Shown here one piece after another: positions 19,894 to 32,470 of a stretch of DNA of 64,000 nucleotides. Origin of the DNA: Certhia americana (Eukaryota; Chordata; Aves; Passeriformes; Certhiidae); the NCBI GenBank assembly GCA_018697195.1, contig CM031878.1, positions 3,026,492 to 3,090,491 of the forward strand, in the 5' to 3' direction. The notes under the pieces were generated by a model that searched no databases, had not been told where the DNA came from, and saw only the letters and a program-made list of their open reading frames with translations. How positions within the stretch are numbered: position 1 is the stretch's first letter; every line of letters starts with the position of its first letter. A program made the translations under genes and the position numbers.

Positions 19894-22800
19894 TAAAAGC
19901 AGTAGAAGTACCAGAACTGGTTCTTGTAAGACAAAGCAGTAAATGGATTTTCTCTGGCTGTTCACTGCTGTTTGGACAAGACTTCCCCAGCTTTGTATCC
20001 CAAGATGTGTTTTGTCCTGTTCATGTTTCTGTGCTGAATTTTGAATCCCTGCATCTCAGTCAGGTGTCTATTTATTTGATTTCATTCTTGCTCTTTCCTC
20101 TCTTGTTTCTTGATTTGTTTCTGGATCTTTCCTCAAGGAATTGAGTCATGGATGTTCATAGATGTGAGTTCACCTATGAACAGGCCTTAACTGTTCTTGA
20201 AATCATTATATTTGGGTGAAAACAAAACATTTTCAGTGCAGTGTTGTCAGCAAAAGGCTAATGCAAGAAAATGTGAATTCTTTCTTGAAGCAATTCAGTA
20301 AGAAGAAAGCACAATAAAAGTTTTCTGACTGATTTAAGACATCCTGAGGGGACTAATGTGAACTTCTCAGCTCAGTTCCAAAAATCAGAGGCCCATGGAG
20401 CTGCTGAGTTGCCTTTGCCATGGATGGCATGACAAATCCCTTGGCTCTGCAAGGTCCCAGGTGCTGTAGAAATCCCCCTGCTTTCTCCAGGCAGGCAATT
20501 GTTCATCATCACATGTCACTGCTGGACTACAGTTCAAAGGCAAAACTCAGCCTCAAGCTTACACAGAGCAACATTCCCAAATCTGTCTGTACTTTTTCCT
20601 GTAACCAAAGGATATGTCTCTTGCTGGCCAAAAACACCTTTCACAGCAGCTGAACAAAAGGAAGATGCCCCTTATTTGACAGCCTAGTTCATGTATCCCA
20701 GTTGTTCCTAGCTGTCTCCCAAAAGCACCATAAAATATCTTTCCTCTTGGAGTCAAACATCCCCTTCCATTAAAGGCACAGAACACAAGAAGTTGTAAGT
20801 TGTAAGTTCTATATACTTTTTGCAAGCATGATGAAGTAGAGACATCAGGGTAATGGGTAATAATGAAAAGGAAAATCAGCAAGCAACTCTCTGTAGTCAT
20901 ATAGACCAAACTTACTGTGTGACAGTTCAATTTTGAATGAATGTCATAAACCATAGAAAATACAGGTTTAATGAATATGCCTACATAAAAGCATAAACAA
21001 GACAAACCTTTTCACTGTGATGTTTATATTTACAGCACATAAGTTACAAATTAAATTTACTCTGGGATGTGCTTCTGATACAAATGACTTTTCTGCAGAG
21101 AAATATTATCTGTAATCATCAGATCACTGAGAGCAGGAAGGATCCATTAGTGATGTTGGAGATGATGAACTGAAGCAGTGTTTAGTGGGTTTTAATTATA
21201 CTAAAAGATTAAAGTGCTCAGGAAAGGGTGTAAGTCATACCAAAGGGAAGGAAAATGAACTGACTTTATTTAAGTAAGTAGACATGTTTATTTCAAACAA
21301 TTTTAAGCTGATTGCTTATTACATTAATATGTTTTAGGAAGCTGATCTATTCCAGTACTTTGCAGTTACATTGCTTAATATCGGCAATCAAAACATTGAA
21401 AAATTATGAGTCTTGGCTATAAAGTTTTTAAATTATGAGATTAAAAAATATGTACAAGAACTTTTCATATTTTAGCTTCAGAGATATACAAAGTCCTCAC
21501 TGCAATCAGGATATTATAGTTATCATTATTTTCAAACACAGGTTTCCTCAAAGGCTCACAAGATCGATACCTTCACAGAGGTAAAGAGAAGATTTACTCT
21601 TGATTTTAAGCAGATTTCAATTAAAAAAAAAAATCATAATAAAATTTTTGCATGTGGCTCCTCTTCTGCCTGTAAATTAACAACCTCTCTCTGGTAACAC
21701 ATTGCAGCCTGGAGTTTGATATAAAACGGTTTAGAACAGAGTCAATTTACAGAGACCCTGGGCCTGTTTTTGTCACCCTGAGCCCCTTTAAATCTCCAGT
21801 AATTACATTAACGTGACTTTACGAGTGCCAGACAGAAGAGACTTGTGTTCCTTGTCAGGTCACCCTGAATCAATGTATTCCTCCAGCCTTCTGACAAAGA
21901 CAGAAACACAACAGCTGTGTGCCACATCCCCAACAGTCCCTTGGCCATACCACTTACAAGACAACATCTAGCCATTCCTAAGAGGGAGAAGGGAAGTGAT
22001 AAATATCCTGTGACTGCCTCAGAATGTTTTTTTCCTGCACAAAGACCCCTAGGTCTTTATTGATAGCAGAATGACAATTTACATAATCTTTGTGCACACC
22101 AAAAAGTCAATTTTATTCACTGATACCTTCACAAACGAGCCACCTTTTCCTTTTGTTATCATTTCATGATTTTTTTTTTTAATGGATAAGAATGAGCAAT
22201 TACTTTTTGACACCAGAGACTGAACAAACATTTTATTGTGACTTTCCACATTACCTGACACTTTAACCATGAGTCCTTTTCTTTCCAAGGTGTCTCATGG
22301 TACTTAAATACAACAAATAATTGTTTGCTCCTGTTCATATTTCATGCTTTAATCTCTGTTAAACCATGTTCTAACCCATTCACATTCCTGTACTGCAATT
22401 CCAATCAATTTTCTTCCAATTTTTTGTGTCCTAGACTCCCTCAGAAATGTAAATTATGAAGCAAGACTGAGCATGGAACTTGACTGAAACAAAAACATCC
22501 CTTTGTCTCACAGAACATAGTGCTCATCTCACTCCATTACTTTTATCCATATACCTGATAATAAACAAACAGGAACTTGCACTTGTTTTGTTAAGTTAGC
22601 AGCTTCTAGTATTAATATGCTTTGTTACTGTCCCATTTCTAAAATCTCACTTCAAAGTTTTCAGTGAATGGCTCTAGTGTTCTTCTAATACATCAAAAGG
22701 TGTTTTAGTGAAGGCTGTGTGAGCACAAGATTTTTGCTTGGCCATTCATGCTTATGTATGACTAAAAATATAAAGTAAATTATAGAATAAAAATACATTA

Positions 22801-23131
22801 TCTGAACTACCTGCAAAATAGAGAATCCACCCCTGGGCTGCACACTTATCATGACTCTAATAAGACAGTTTTCTAATTGGAAATTAAGCATCATTTTCCA
22901 GTCATCAACTAATTGAATCTCATTTAAGGCTTTTCAATTGGGAAAAAAAACCCATATGTTTTCCCCAGAAAAAGCTCACCCTGCTTTCCTCCTACCTCTC
23001 AGCTTAACACCTCAGTGGGCTTTGCGGTCTGCAATATTGAATTTCTGATTATGGATAAGATGTTTACAACACAGATGATAGTTATGAGTAGTGCATCTCA
23101 GAGCCAATTTAATTTGTTTCCGCTGTGCTGT
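19894..23131. other. Long unique stretch
   Basis: No transposon that I recognise over about 3.2 kb. The longest non-repeat frame here is on the minus strand at 20559-21005 (148 codons); it shows no domain or homology signal that I recognise. The part at about 21660-21850 reads as compositionally even and could be a conserved non-coding element, but I cannot test this. Confidence 0.45.
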
Positions 23132-23155
23132 AAAAAAAAAAAAAAAAAAAAAAAA
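23132..23155. repeat. Poly(A) tract
   Basis: A run of 24 A. Confidence 0.97.
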
Positions 23156-23847
23156 GGAAAGAAATACAAACCCAATCTTGTTTATGGTTTTATAAAGTCA
23201 TATTCATTAAATCCACATGCTTGGCATTTCATGTAATTTTCTCCATAAAACATAAAAATATTAGTTTTGTTTAAGCCTAAACAAAAGGTGGCAGGGATTT
23301 ACCTCTCAGTTGTTGCTCTTCATTACCAACAGTTACCCAGGACAGCTCCTAATATTCAGAGCTGTGTCCTGCTCAAATCCCTGTTGAATGTAAGAAAAAA
23401 GGTTTTTAGCTGGAATAATACCAGCATGGTAACAGGACGAGGGGACCTATCTTGTTTAATTGGACTGACGTACATAGTTTAATATTAAGACCTAATCTAA
23501 TCCTGCTAATGGAAAAATTTAATATTCTGATAGAATCACTTAATGAAATAGAATATTATAGCCTGTGTTAAGAAAGAGAGAAAAAAAAAAAACTTTAATT
23601 TGCACAAGCTTGATAGCTCAGTATGTATTTTTCATTAGCAATCATATGATTCTAATCCTTAGCCCAATGCCAATGTTTTCTTCTATTCAGTGGTTTCAAA
23701 TAATGCCTTGGAAAACCTTGTCTTAACATAAAGTCATATTTCGCCTTGAGATGGTAAATTAAATGAAATATTGTTTGCTACTTGATGTCTTTGCTGGTCA
23801 AGAGGATTCTGCAGCCTCTTGTATTCAGTTGTGTGGTGGGGCTCAAA
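23156..23847. other. Unique AT-rich sequence
   Basis: A second A run lies at about 23581-23591. No gene. Confidence 0.5.
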
Positions 23848-24065
23848 CACAGAATCACAGAATCAATTACAGATGGTTTGGGTTGGAAGGGACCTTAAAG
23901 GTCATCCAGTTTGAACCCTCTGCCATGGGCAGGGGCACCTTCCATTATCCAAGGTCACTTCAAGTAATATCCAACCTGGCCGTGGACACTTCCAAGCATG
24001 TGACAGACACAACTTCTGTGGGCAACATGTTCCAGGACCTCACCACCCTCACATACCTGCCATAT
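23848..24065 (-). mobile_element. CR1 LINE, 3' end fragment
   Basis: Tail CAGAATCACAGAATC, then GATGGTTTGGGTTGGAAGGG, the GCCATGGGCAGGGGCACCTT block, CCAACCTGGCCGTGGACACT and CAGGACCTCACCACCCTCAC. Truncated near 24065. Confidence 0.95.
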
Positions 24066-24214
24066 CACAACATAGTGGGTTAAATACCATAGGACCCTAA
24101 ACTAATTTTATGGTAGGTTAATTCAGCTAGGAACACTATTCAGACCAGCTTCTGACTGCCCTAAAGGAGCTGAAAAGTCCTCAGTTTATAAAAACAGAAG
24201 AAAATAAATGCTGT

Positions 24215-24465
24215 CCTCTGTTTGGGCTTGGAATGTCATCTTGGCATTGGTCAGCAGGTGGTGAGCAACTGCGTTGTGCATCCCATTTTTTTCCTTTTTA
24301 TTTTCATTATTATTACTTACCATCATTATTATTACATTTTGCTTTGTTTTCAATTATTTAACTGTTCCTATCTTACAACTTTTACTTTTGATTCTCCTCC
24401 CCATTCACTGGGGCGTGGAGGAAAGAGGGGCTGAGTGAATTGCCAGCTGAGCTTACACCATGACA
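24215..24465 (+). mobile_element. Old avian endogenous retrovirus LTR, 3' part
   Basis: GTGAGCAACTGCGTTGTGCA, a T/ATTATT-rich stretch, CAATTATTTAACTGTTCCTA, TTTTGATTCTCCTCCCCATT, CACTGGGGCGTGGAGG and the end CTTACACCATGACA follow the order of a widespread bird LTR family whose 3' end reads ...TTAAACCACGACA. The upstream boundary is unclear. There is no clear partner LTR or internal region, so it is a solo or truncated remnant. Family identity is from memory of the pattern, not a search. Confidence 0.65.
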
Positions 24466-26281
24466 CCACCTCAGCATCCTTTGATCCTGGTGCTTCCATG
24501 ATTCCTCTCATCTTCTCTATTTCAACACAGAGACAAGTTGATAGGATTTCACACAATACTGCAGACAGAGAAATATAGGCTAGGATTCAAACTTGAGGAA
24601 ATCTGTGATATACATAAATGTCACAAATGTCAGCTAAAAAGTAGAAGTTGTGAATGTTTCCAGAGTTTTAATACATAAAGTCAAAGCAGTTCAGTGTAAG
24701 AATGCCTATTGGCAGTGCCGGTAGTTTCTAGTTGTTGGGGATCACACAGGTGGATGCAAAATGCAGTTCCAGCACAGTTTTCTGTTCATGGTTTGTTTTG
24801 TGCTGGGGCATGCACTGTTTGTGCTTATCCCAAAATACGATCTTATTTTTGTTTAAAGTTTTTTGTGGGAATGAACCTTCATCAGGTAGAAATTGCCCAT
24901 GAGCTCAGGCATAATGTGTTGGGATAAAAGTTTCAACCATCTGTTCCCCACCTAACAGGACTTCATTACACTCTTATATGGATCTTGAGCAAGGAGATTT
25001 AATACATTTCTTACCATTAATGCTGCTGCAATTTTAGTGAATACCACTGGAATAAAATTGCTGGACAGAAATAATTATATGTCAGCAGAACATAATTTTA
25101 AAAAAAGGAAAGGAAAAAAAAAAAAAGAAAAAGGATTAAATGATCACATCAGTGTTTTTCACATATGTCCATAGGTTCTGATCATTTTGTGTTAAAAAAC
25201 TGTAACTGAATATTGCATCTCACAGGAAATTCTCAAGTGTTTTTTTTTTCATACAAAATTTCCATTATCACACCTTATATATACAGTTGAATGAATATTT
25301 TCTGTGAAAATGCCATGAAATTTAGTTGTCAAAGGCTCTGTATCCCTTCTCACTCCTATTCTAATATATATTGATCAAATCTTTCGTGTATACAGCTATG
25401 TTGAAAATTCTATCATACATATTCATAGACCAGTTATTATAGATGCAGTAATTGCTGCTTTACATGCTCCACAAGGTTTTATAAAATATTAATTGCCTAT
25501 TATTCGTACTGCAGGTGGAAACACTAGAAAGATGGCTCCCTCCTGTAATATAATAAACTCATTTTCAAGTTACTTTATTGCTCTGTGAAACAGAGATATG
25601 TGCACTGAAACCTAGCACAGTCTCAAGCTACATGATGCTATTCTGAATTTCTATTGCCTCAAAGTTAAGATTTTGACAACTTTAAAGTTGCTAAAATTCT
25701 CATAACAGTGAAGTTTTACTAAGTGTGTCTAGACTCTGAGATGGGCACATAAGAACAGATTCCTCAGGCTATATACAGATTTTCCAGGCAAGAGGCCGTG
25801 GTCATGGGCATGCATTTTTTTGCCATGGTAATATATAGCCATGTATTCATGTTCTTATTCTGACATGTAACTAAGATACGTCCAGGGTTTATCCCTTTTA
25901 TATTGCGTTCACTTAAAAAACCTGCATGGATTAAAAAAAGCCAGAGAATCCCTATGCTAAAGGACTTCATCCACATTACACAGAGTGCAGTGGCTTACAA
26001 AACATGTGGGAACAGAAGACAAAGCTCATTCTGAAAGAGCCTGGAAAATTAACTGGTAGAAAAGGAAACAAGTGTTTATGTCCCTGTTTGTTGGTCAATA
26101 CTTGAAAGAAGTGTTGGGAGGTTGAAGACTTTTGCAAGGAGCACTGGGGTTGTAGATTAATTAGGGATTTGATGGGAAGTAATTTAATCTGGAGAAAAAA
26201 AAAATATATATATTGGCCTAACTATTTTCAGCTGCACATAGGCATCCAGGCCCTTACACTGGACAGCGTTTATTTCGCAGT
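24466..26281. other. Unique AT-rich sequence
   Basis: Short A runs near 25102-25125. No gene or recognised transposon. Confidence 0.5.
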
Positions 26282-26294
26282 AAAAAAAAAAAAA

Positions 26295-26334
<40 letters not shown>
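26282..26334. repeat. Long poly(A) tract
   Basis: 52 A broken by a single T at 26296. It has no target duplication or transposon body on its left that I can recognise. Confidence 0.97.
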
Positions 26335-26338
<4 letters not shown>

Positions 26339-28154
26339 CTAAAATGTGTGCAGCAAGAGTATCTGGTCTCTAGGACCAAACACATCACTCTATGACACCT
26401 TTCTTTTAGTCTACACTACTCCTAAATATATGAAAACCTTGTTGTGCAGCCCTCGTGGAGATTCTTTATTACACATTTTTAATTCTTTCTGGAGCAATAA
26501 AAAAGACCAACTGTCTGATGATCTGTCTAAGGTGTCACGCCCTATGGGCTGGATTCATGTGCAGAATCAGCTGTAGAAGTGTCTCCAAGGGAGACTGCAG
26601 AGATCTCAGAAAGGGAGATTGCACATTTCAGAATTCAAGCATTTCAGAAATCAAGAAGCTTAAATATTAAAATGGATGTTGATATCTGAAATCATAACCC
26701 TGCTGAAAAGGTAACTCTTGCAGCACACTTCAGTGCGGTGTGGAAATTTATAATTACCTAATCTGGCTCTGGATTTGCCAGTTTAGGGAGTGCCTAAACA
26801 CAGACACAAGGCCTAGTGTAGAAATGAGACATTCTATTCTGCTCAGGGCACAAGGTGGAGGTTTTCATAAATCAAGCACACTGATTGTCAAAACCTTACA
26901 CTATATATGCATTTCAGTAAACAAAGAAATCACAGTTCATGGGCTACAAGTTACCTGGTGCTCTCATTAATTAATATCCTGCTATCTCTTGGTTAACAAA
27001 TCTCTCTTCTCATGCTGATTAGTCTGCGTGCTCAATCTCCTGCTTTGAGTTGGGAGCTTCTTGGGTGAGAGGTGTTGATCTCCCACTCGCAGACTCAAGA
27101 TGCTCTGAATTGGCTCTGAACCCTTGCTTCCCACGAGGCAGGAGACCTGTGGTACCAGCCAGGTGACAAGAGACACAGCAGGAGCTGACACTCAGCAGGA
27201 AAATCCCAGACTGTTCAATAAAACCCAGGTGGTTTTTGTTCGGGACCCTTCCCTTGAAGTTATGAGGCCAATGTAAGACCTTGTCTCACATTCTCATTCT
27301 TTGTAACTCACTGGGGGAATTTTTGATTATTTCTTACTTTAGAGATGTCAGTATTGCTGGAAACAATACAATCACAGAAAAATGCAAAATAAAAAATATT
27401 GGTTATGTGGAAAATACAGAAATAAGTCCTGTCTTCTTCTTCAATCACAAACATGAATTCTAGCATGCAATAACAGTGCAGAACTTAGGCCTCCAGAATT
27501 AAACATTTCAGCATTAGAAACATAAGTCTCAACAACACCAATAAAACAATATAAAAAATAACCTTTTATTATTAATGTATATTTTATAAATTCTCTGGGA
27601 AAGATTTTGCTAAAGCAGAAGCAACCAGGCAACCTGAATATCCAAATTCATAGTAAATATGAAGAAAGTAAATATGTCATTTTATAGGCTATAGATATGA
27701 AAATAATTTCTGTTTTCTTTTTAATGTAGGTCTGATATCTGAAATTAAATAAATGTTTAACTGTACAAAACTTCTGAAAGTAATCTCACAAGTTACATAG
27801 AAGTAATCTCTTGAACTAAGATTGATCCACTGGTCAATAGTGTCAGTGAAAAATCAAAAGCTAAAGAAGTAGCTGGAAAATTGTAGATTCATTTGGGATT
27901 TATTAAGAGGTTCTGTGTATTCAAGGTTGCCAGAAACCAGAAAAACATCATCATAGAATTACTGAAGCAGCTATTGGTGTTTTCAGTGTTTTCATCCTTG
28001 ATCTTTGGTGTAGTCCTTCGGATATACTGTTGTAATGCAGCTGACTTTGTCACAGCAACAGAGATCTTAATCTATCTGTTACTTTATACTGGTTTTAAAT
28101 ATAATTAGCTGGAAAATTTATCTCCTCCCTTCCTTCAGGGAGGAGATTCTACAC

Positions 28155-28178
28155 TTTTTTTTTTTTTTTTTTTTTTTT
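28155..28178. repeat. Poly(T) tract
   Basis: A run of 24 T. Confidence 0.97.
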
Positions 28179-28307
28179 GGTTAATGTGAAAGCAGATTTC
28201 AAGATTAGTGCATGAAGAAACATGTGGGTCTTAACTTTTTTCTCTTTCATATGGATGATTTTAGGAAGACATTTTTACTTATGTGAAGTTAATTTGCCTG
28301 GATTTCA

Positions 28308-28395
28308 TTTAGAAGTTTTGGACCTATTCATTCTTCTATTAATTCAGGAAATATCCTTTAGAAGTTTGAGGGCTATTCAATTTTCTATTAATTCA
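28308..28395. repeat. Diverged direct repeat, 39 bp, period 49
   Basis: TTTAGAAGTTT...CTATTAATTCA occurs at 28308-28346 and 28357-28395 with about 33 of 39 positions equal. Local duplication. Confidence 0.8.
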
Positions 28396-29686
28396 ATTGG
28401 TAGATTGTGCCTGACATATTGAAGCTGCATCCACAAAGAGAAGATTCTGTGGGGTCTTTTTACAGTTCAGATTTTCCATTGCTGTGATCTACCTAATCAG
28501 CTGTTTTGATCTACTGCTTTGTTAGAATAGCTGCAGTGCATTAAGGGCTCCTGCATGGTCCTGAAGTGTATTCAAATTTAAGGCAATTTACATCACTGAT
28601 CTGCTCCTAATGGTAAAGGAATAATTCAACAAAATGTTACAAAGGCTTGAAGATGTAGCATTAAAAAAGGCTTTTCTGAAAATATATTCTTGGAACATCG
28701 TGTAAATCTTGGACAACATGAGAAATCCTTTCCAAATTTGTGCCAAATGAACCTGTCAAATTACATGCCACCTATTTGAAAGTTAAATGAGAAGCTTTTC
28801 TCACAGGGAATATGTTCCTTGATTATCCCTATGAACACAGCTCACTTCTGCTGGCAAGAAGTCTGGTAATAGGTTTTCTCACTGTCATCAAGCAGCAGAG
28901 TTTGAAGTGCATAAGAGTTAACAAAACTGTGTATATTATGAAACAAAGACATGCACAAAATAGAAGAGGAAAATCCTGAATAACGTGGTGAAAGAATTCA
29001 AGGATAACTCAGAAATTTGCCTAGCATATATTTCCTTCATAATCACATTGCTCTTCCGATTCTTCCTTCCCTGAGCTCTTTAAATTGTCATTGTTTATTC
29101 AGTCAAAAATAACAAAATGTTTGTGTGTGTGGGAGGGGAAAGGCCAAGCAACCTTGGGACTCATTTTATAAAGACTTAATTAAGTTTTATACAAAGTTTT
29201 GTTTTGTTCTGTTACAAAATATGAAATCAATTCTGCATTTAAATTTATGATATAAAGTTTTCTTCTGACTACACAAAGTGCTACCTTCTTAAGTCTTCCT
29301 TAGTAATGTTCTGTTTTAAAAAATTAAAGAGAAAATGCCCTTCTTTGTTGGAAAAAAGATAAATATTGCTGGTTTTTTGAAGTGCATTTGTTGTATTTCT
29401 ATTTTAATGAAGAAATGTTTTGTCTGTCTCAGTCAGAGACTTAATGGCTGGTGAAAAGCAGAATAGCATATATTCTAATTTCTGCTTCTTACAAAATCCA
29501 GATTTAAGATTTGATTATAGGTATGAATTTAATTTCTTCATTAAAATAGAATGCAATAAGCATGACTATTTTCCCTTCCTCCTCACTATATTGATTCTTT
29601 TGTGTTCTTTTTGAGAAAACAGCAAAACCAAGAAATAATGCTTAGCCAGCTCACCAGTCCTGCAGTTTTAATACATGGTTCATAGT

Positions 29687-29878
29687 TAGAATCACTGAAT
29701 CATAGGATAGTTAAGATTAAAAAACACTCTGAAGTCATTGAGTCCAACCAATAAACCAGCACCATTGCATTCACCACCAAACAATATCTCCAAGTTCCAG
29801 ACCCACACACTGTTTGAACACTACCAGGAGCAGCCTGTTCTAAGTCTTTGCAATCCTCTTGATGAACAAATATTCATA
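29687..29878 (-). mobile_element. CR1 LINE fragment, first of two adjacent
   Basis: Tail TAGAATCACTGAATCATAGG, then TTGAGTCCAACCAATAAACC, CACACACTGTTTGAACACTA and GGAGCAGCCTGTTCTAAGTC. An older subfamily. Confidence 0.8.
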
Positions 29879-29890
29879 TAACCACCTTCC

Positions 29891-30115
29891 TGAGAGGGAA
29901 GGGACCTACAAGGATGATCAAGTCCAACTTCCAGGCCTGCACAGACACCCCAAAAATCCCACCATGTGTATCCCTGAGAGCACTGAACAAAGACTCCTGG
30001 AGCTCTGTCAGCCTCAGTGACAGCCTTTCCCTGGGGAGCCTGTTCTGCATCCAACCACCAGGTTGGGGAAAAAACTTGATCCTAATATCTTTTCTTCCAG
30101 TTTGCTGGAGAAGTA
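29891..30115 (-). mobile_element. CR1 LINE fragment, second of two adjacent
   Basis: GAGAGGGAAGGGACCTACAA, GATCAAGTCCAACTTCCAGG, AGCACTGAACAAAGACTCCT, CCTTTCCCTGGGGAGCCTGT and CCAGGTTGGGGAAAAAACTT. It restarts the CR1 3' end immediately after the first copy, so one probably inserted into or beside the other. Confidence 0.8.
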
Positions 30116-32379
30116 CTCTGATTGTGTTTCTCTTGATCAATAATATGCAAGACAGCTCATTAGCCCATTAATATGGTCTAATAATGTAATATGTTGGAAT
30201 ACCTTTTCCCTGCTCCAGTAGATGAACAAATTATGATTATTCTCTGCCTTTTGAGAATTTCAGTATGGACCTATGGACATTTTCCTGACCTGCCAAACCT
30301 CTTCCTCTTTTTTCTCCACAAAGGAGTTAATGTTCTTTGTACAACTATTAGTGGTTTCAGATCTTTCCTTTCCTACCTCCTCAAATATCATTCACTGCAT
30401 CCATTTACCTCTATATTTTGTCTTTCTATCTCTTTCTGATTTTAGCCATATCTGATTTATATTTACCCTGAAAACGCACTTTAGATACAAACCAAAAAAC
30501 AATTCTTACATGTTTTATCTTGTGTTTTAGTAGTTACTCCTTAACATTATTCCTTTTTCTCCATTCCCAATTATGGTACTAAAATATGCCTCCATCTAAT
30601 GTTTAGTCATTTTGATATCCTCGTTATCTGATTTGTTCAATTTAGTTTCCCTTTCCTATATAAAACCAATATAGAATAAAGAGAGGGGTGTTGTTAATAA
30701 AACCCACAACTAGCAAAAACCAATATAAAATACCTTCCCATTCACTTACTAATTTCCTTCTTAATATTCCAAGGCATATAAAGAAAAATATATAGGAACT
30801 GAATGTATTAAGATTCTGATCATGCGTGCTAACCTATTTTTTTAATACTAGGTAATTCCCAGATGCTTCTCATAATTACCTCTCATCATTTAGCAGTAGC
30901 ACAGGAGAAAGCCTTGCAAATTTTCATGTATTCACATGCAATTGGAACAAGGTCACTGGCAAGACCCAAGGACAACAGCTGACTGTAAAACCTTTCTTCA
31001 TTCCTCTTTTCTATTACCAGGAAAAAAAATATATACTTACATTTTGGTCTTTGTGAGAAATAAGTGAAAGCCAAGATATTCTATTACTTCAGGCCTTTAG
31101 CAAGATATTTAAAAACCTAGGGGGTTTGCTTTTATCCTTTTCATTTTTCCTAAAGTCAAAGTGCAGTGTTTTCATAGTCTTTGTGTCAGAGGTAATTCTC
31201 TGTGCTGTTTGAGAATTGAACTCTACAAAGTAGGCCAAGTATGCAGAAATTGAAATACATCTACACAGAAAATAACACTCGATAATAATGTTTACTGTTT
31301 TAAAATGCACAAAGAGTAACCACAGTTGCTGTGATTATTAAAAAGAAATAAATAGAAAGAAAAGTAAATCACTTAAGAGTTATATCCTTGGCCTAGCTTT
31401 TGCAAGACATGCTGTCTTATTCCAGTAAAGAATTGGCCACTAAAATTCTAAACCTGTAAATTTAAGAAGAATTTTTTTTTCGTCATTGTGTACAGTTTTA
31501 ACACAGTGCTTTAAACAAAGGAGCTATGCAGTTCATTAATTCCTGCAAATGATCATTCACATGGCTTATTATAACAGACTAGAGGATATATGCTCTTCTC
31601 TGTATTTGGAGATGTACAAGAATCAGGCTCATCAAGACTAATGGCAATTATGAAGGTATATATTCTACACTCCCTGTTTTAACCTGGGTGAGTCTAACAG
31701 CCCATTAATATTAATACATCAAAGCAAGCACTCTGCAGATTAATGGAGATAGTTAATATGGAAAAAACGTGTCTGCCTTTTGACCTTAAAACAATACTTA
31801 GCTTTAATGTACTTAGTAATTTAAATACTTTATGTGGCCAGAATTTTGTATAAAGCATTAGTTCAAATTCTTATTCATTCTTTATTAAAATCAATGAGAT
31901 TCTATTAATCTTTGGAGAAGAAGGAGTTTTGAGACCAGAGAGGGAAGTGGTATGGACAGTTCAGATAGACTCAAGAGAATATCAAGGAGGACAAATAACA
32001 GTCAAAAGTGAGAGTGAGTTGATAGGTGTACTCTAATAAAGGTGTCATGTTGCACAAAGAAACTTAGATGGGTTTGTGGAGTCCACAGCTGAGAGCAGAC
32101 CTTGATTTCAAAATTACCTTGGGGACGAGGAGAACAAAAACTTAAGGAAAGACCAAGCAAGAGAAAAGAGAAAATATATCCTTCAAAATGGTGAGATCAA
32201 TGAAAGGGTCCTCAGATGAGCATCATCCTTTGTCTGCCCTCTGCAGTGTGGTAGTTGGTCAGCACAAATATTTTTCTCACAGTGTCTATCTAGTTTCCAT
32301 CAAAACCTGCTTGTTAGCTGGTCCTGCTTGTGTCCAATAAACACTAATTGGACCACACTTGTTCAGGTTCAGGTGTTGC
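30116..32379. other. Unique AT-rich sequence
   Basis: No recognised repeat and no supported gene. Confidence 0.5.
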
Positions 32380-32470
32380 ATGATGGCTGAGCAGCCTTGT
32401 CTAGTGGAGGTTGGAACTAGGTGATCTCTCAGGTCCCTTCCTACCCAAACCATTCATTAATTCTATGATC
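32380..32470 (+). mobile_element. CR1 LINE tail fragment
   Basis: GCAGCCTTGTCTAGTGGAGG, TTGGAACTAGGTGATCTCTC, CCTACCCAAACCATTC and ATTCTATGATC. The last 90 bases of a CR1. Confidence 0.9.

Larger units (their letters stand above)
26335..29686. other. Long unique stretch
   Basis: Contains a T run (28155-28178) and the diverged direct repeat at 28308-28395. The segment 26982-27260 is richer in G+C and open on the minus strand for 70 codons (26982-27191), but I recognise no protein. Confidence 0.45.

Noticed and set aside
20559..21005. 148-codon minus-strand frame
   Set aside because: Longest frame outside repeats, but I see no motif, family or splice context. That length is not unusual by chance in 64 kb on six frames.
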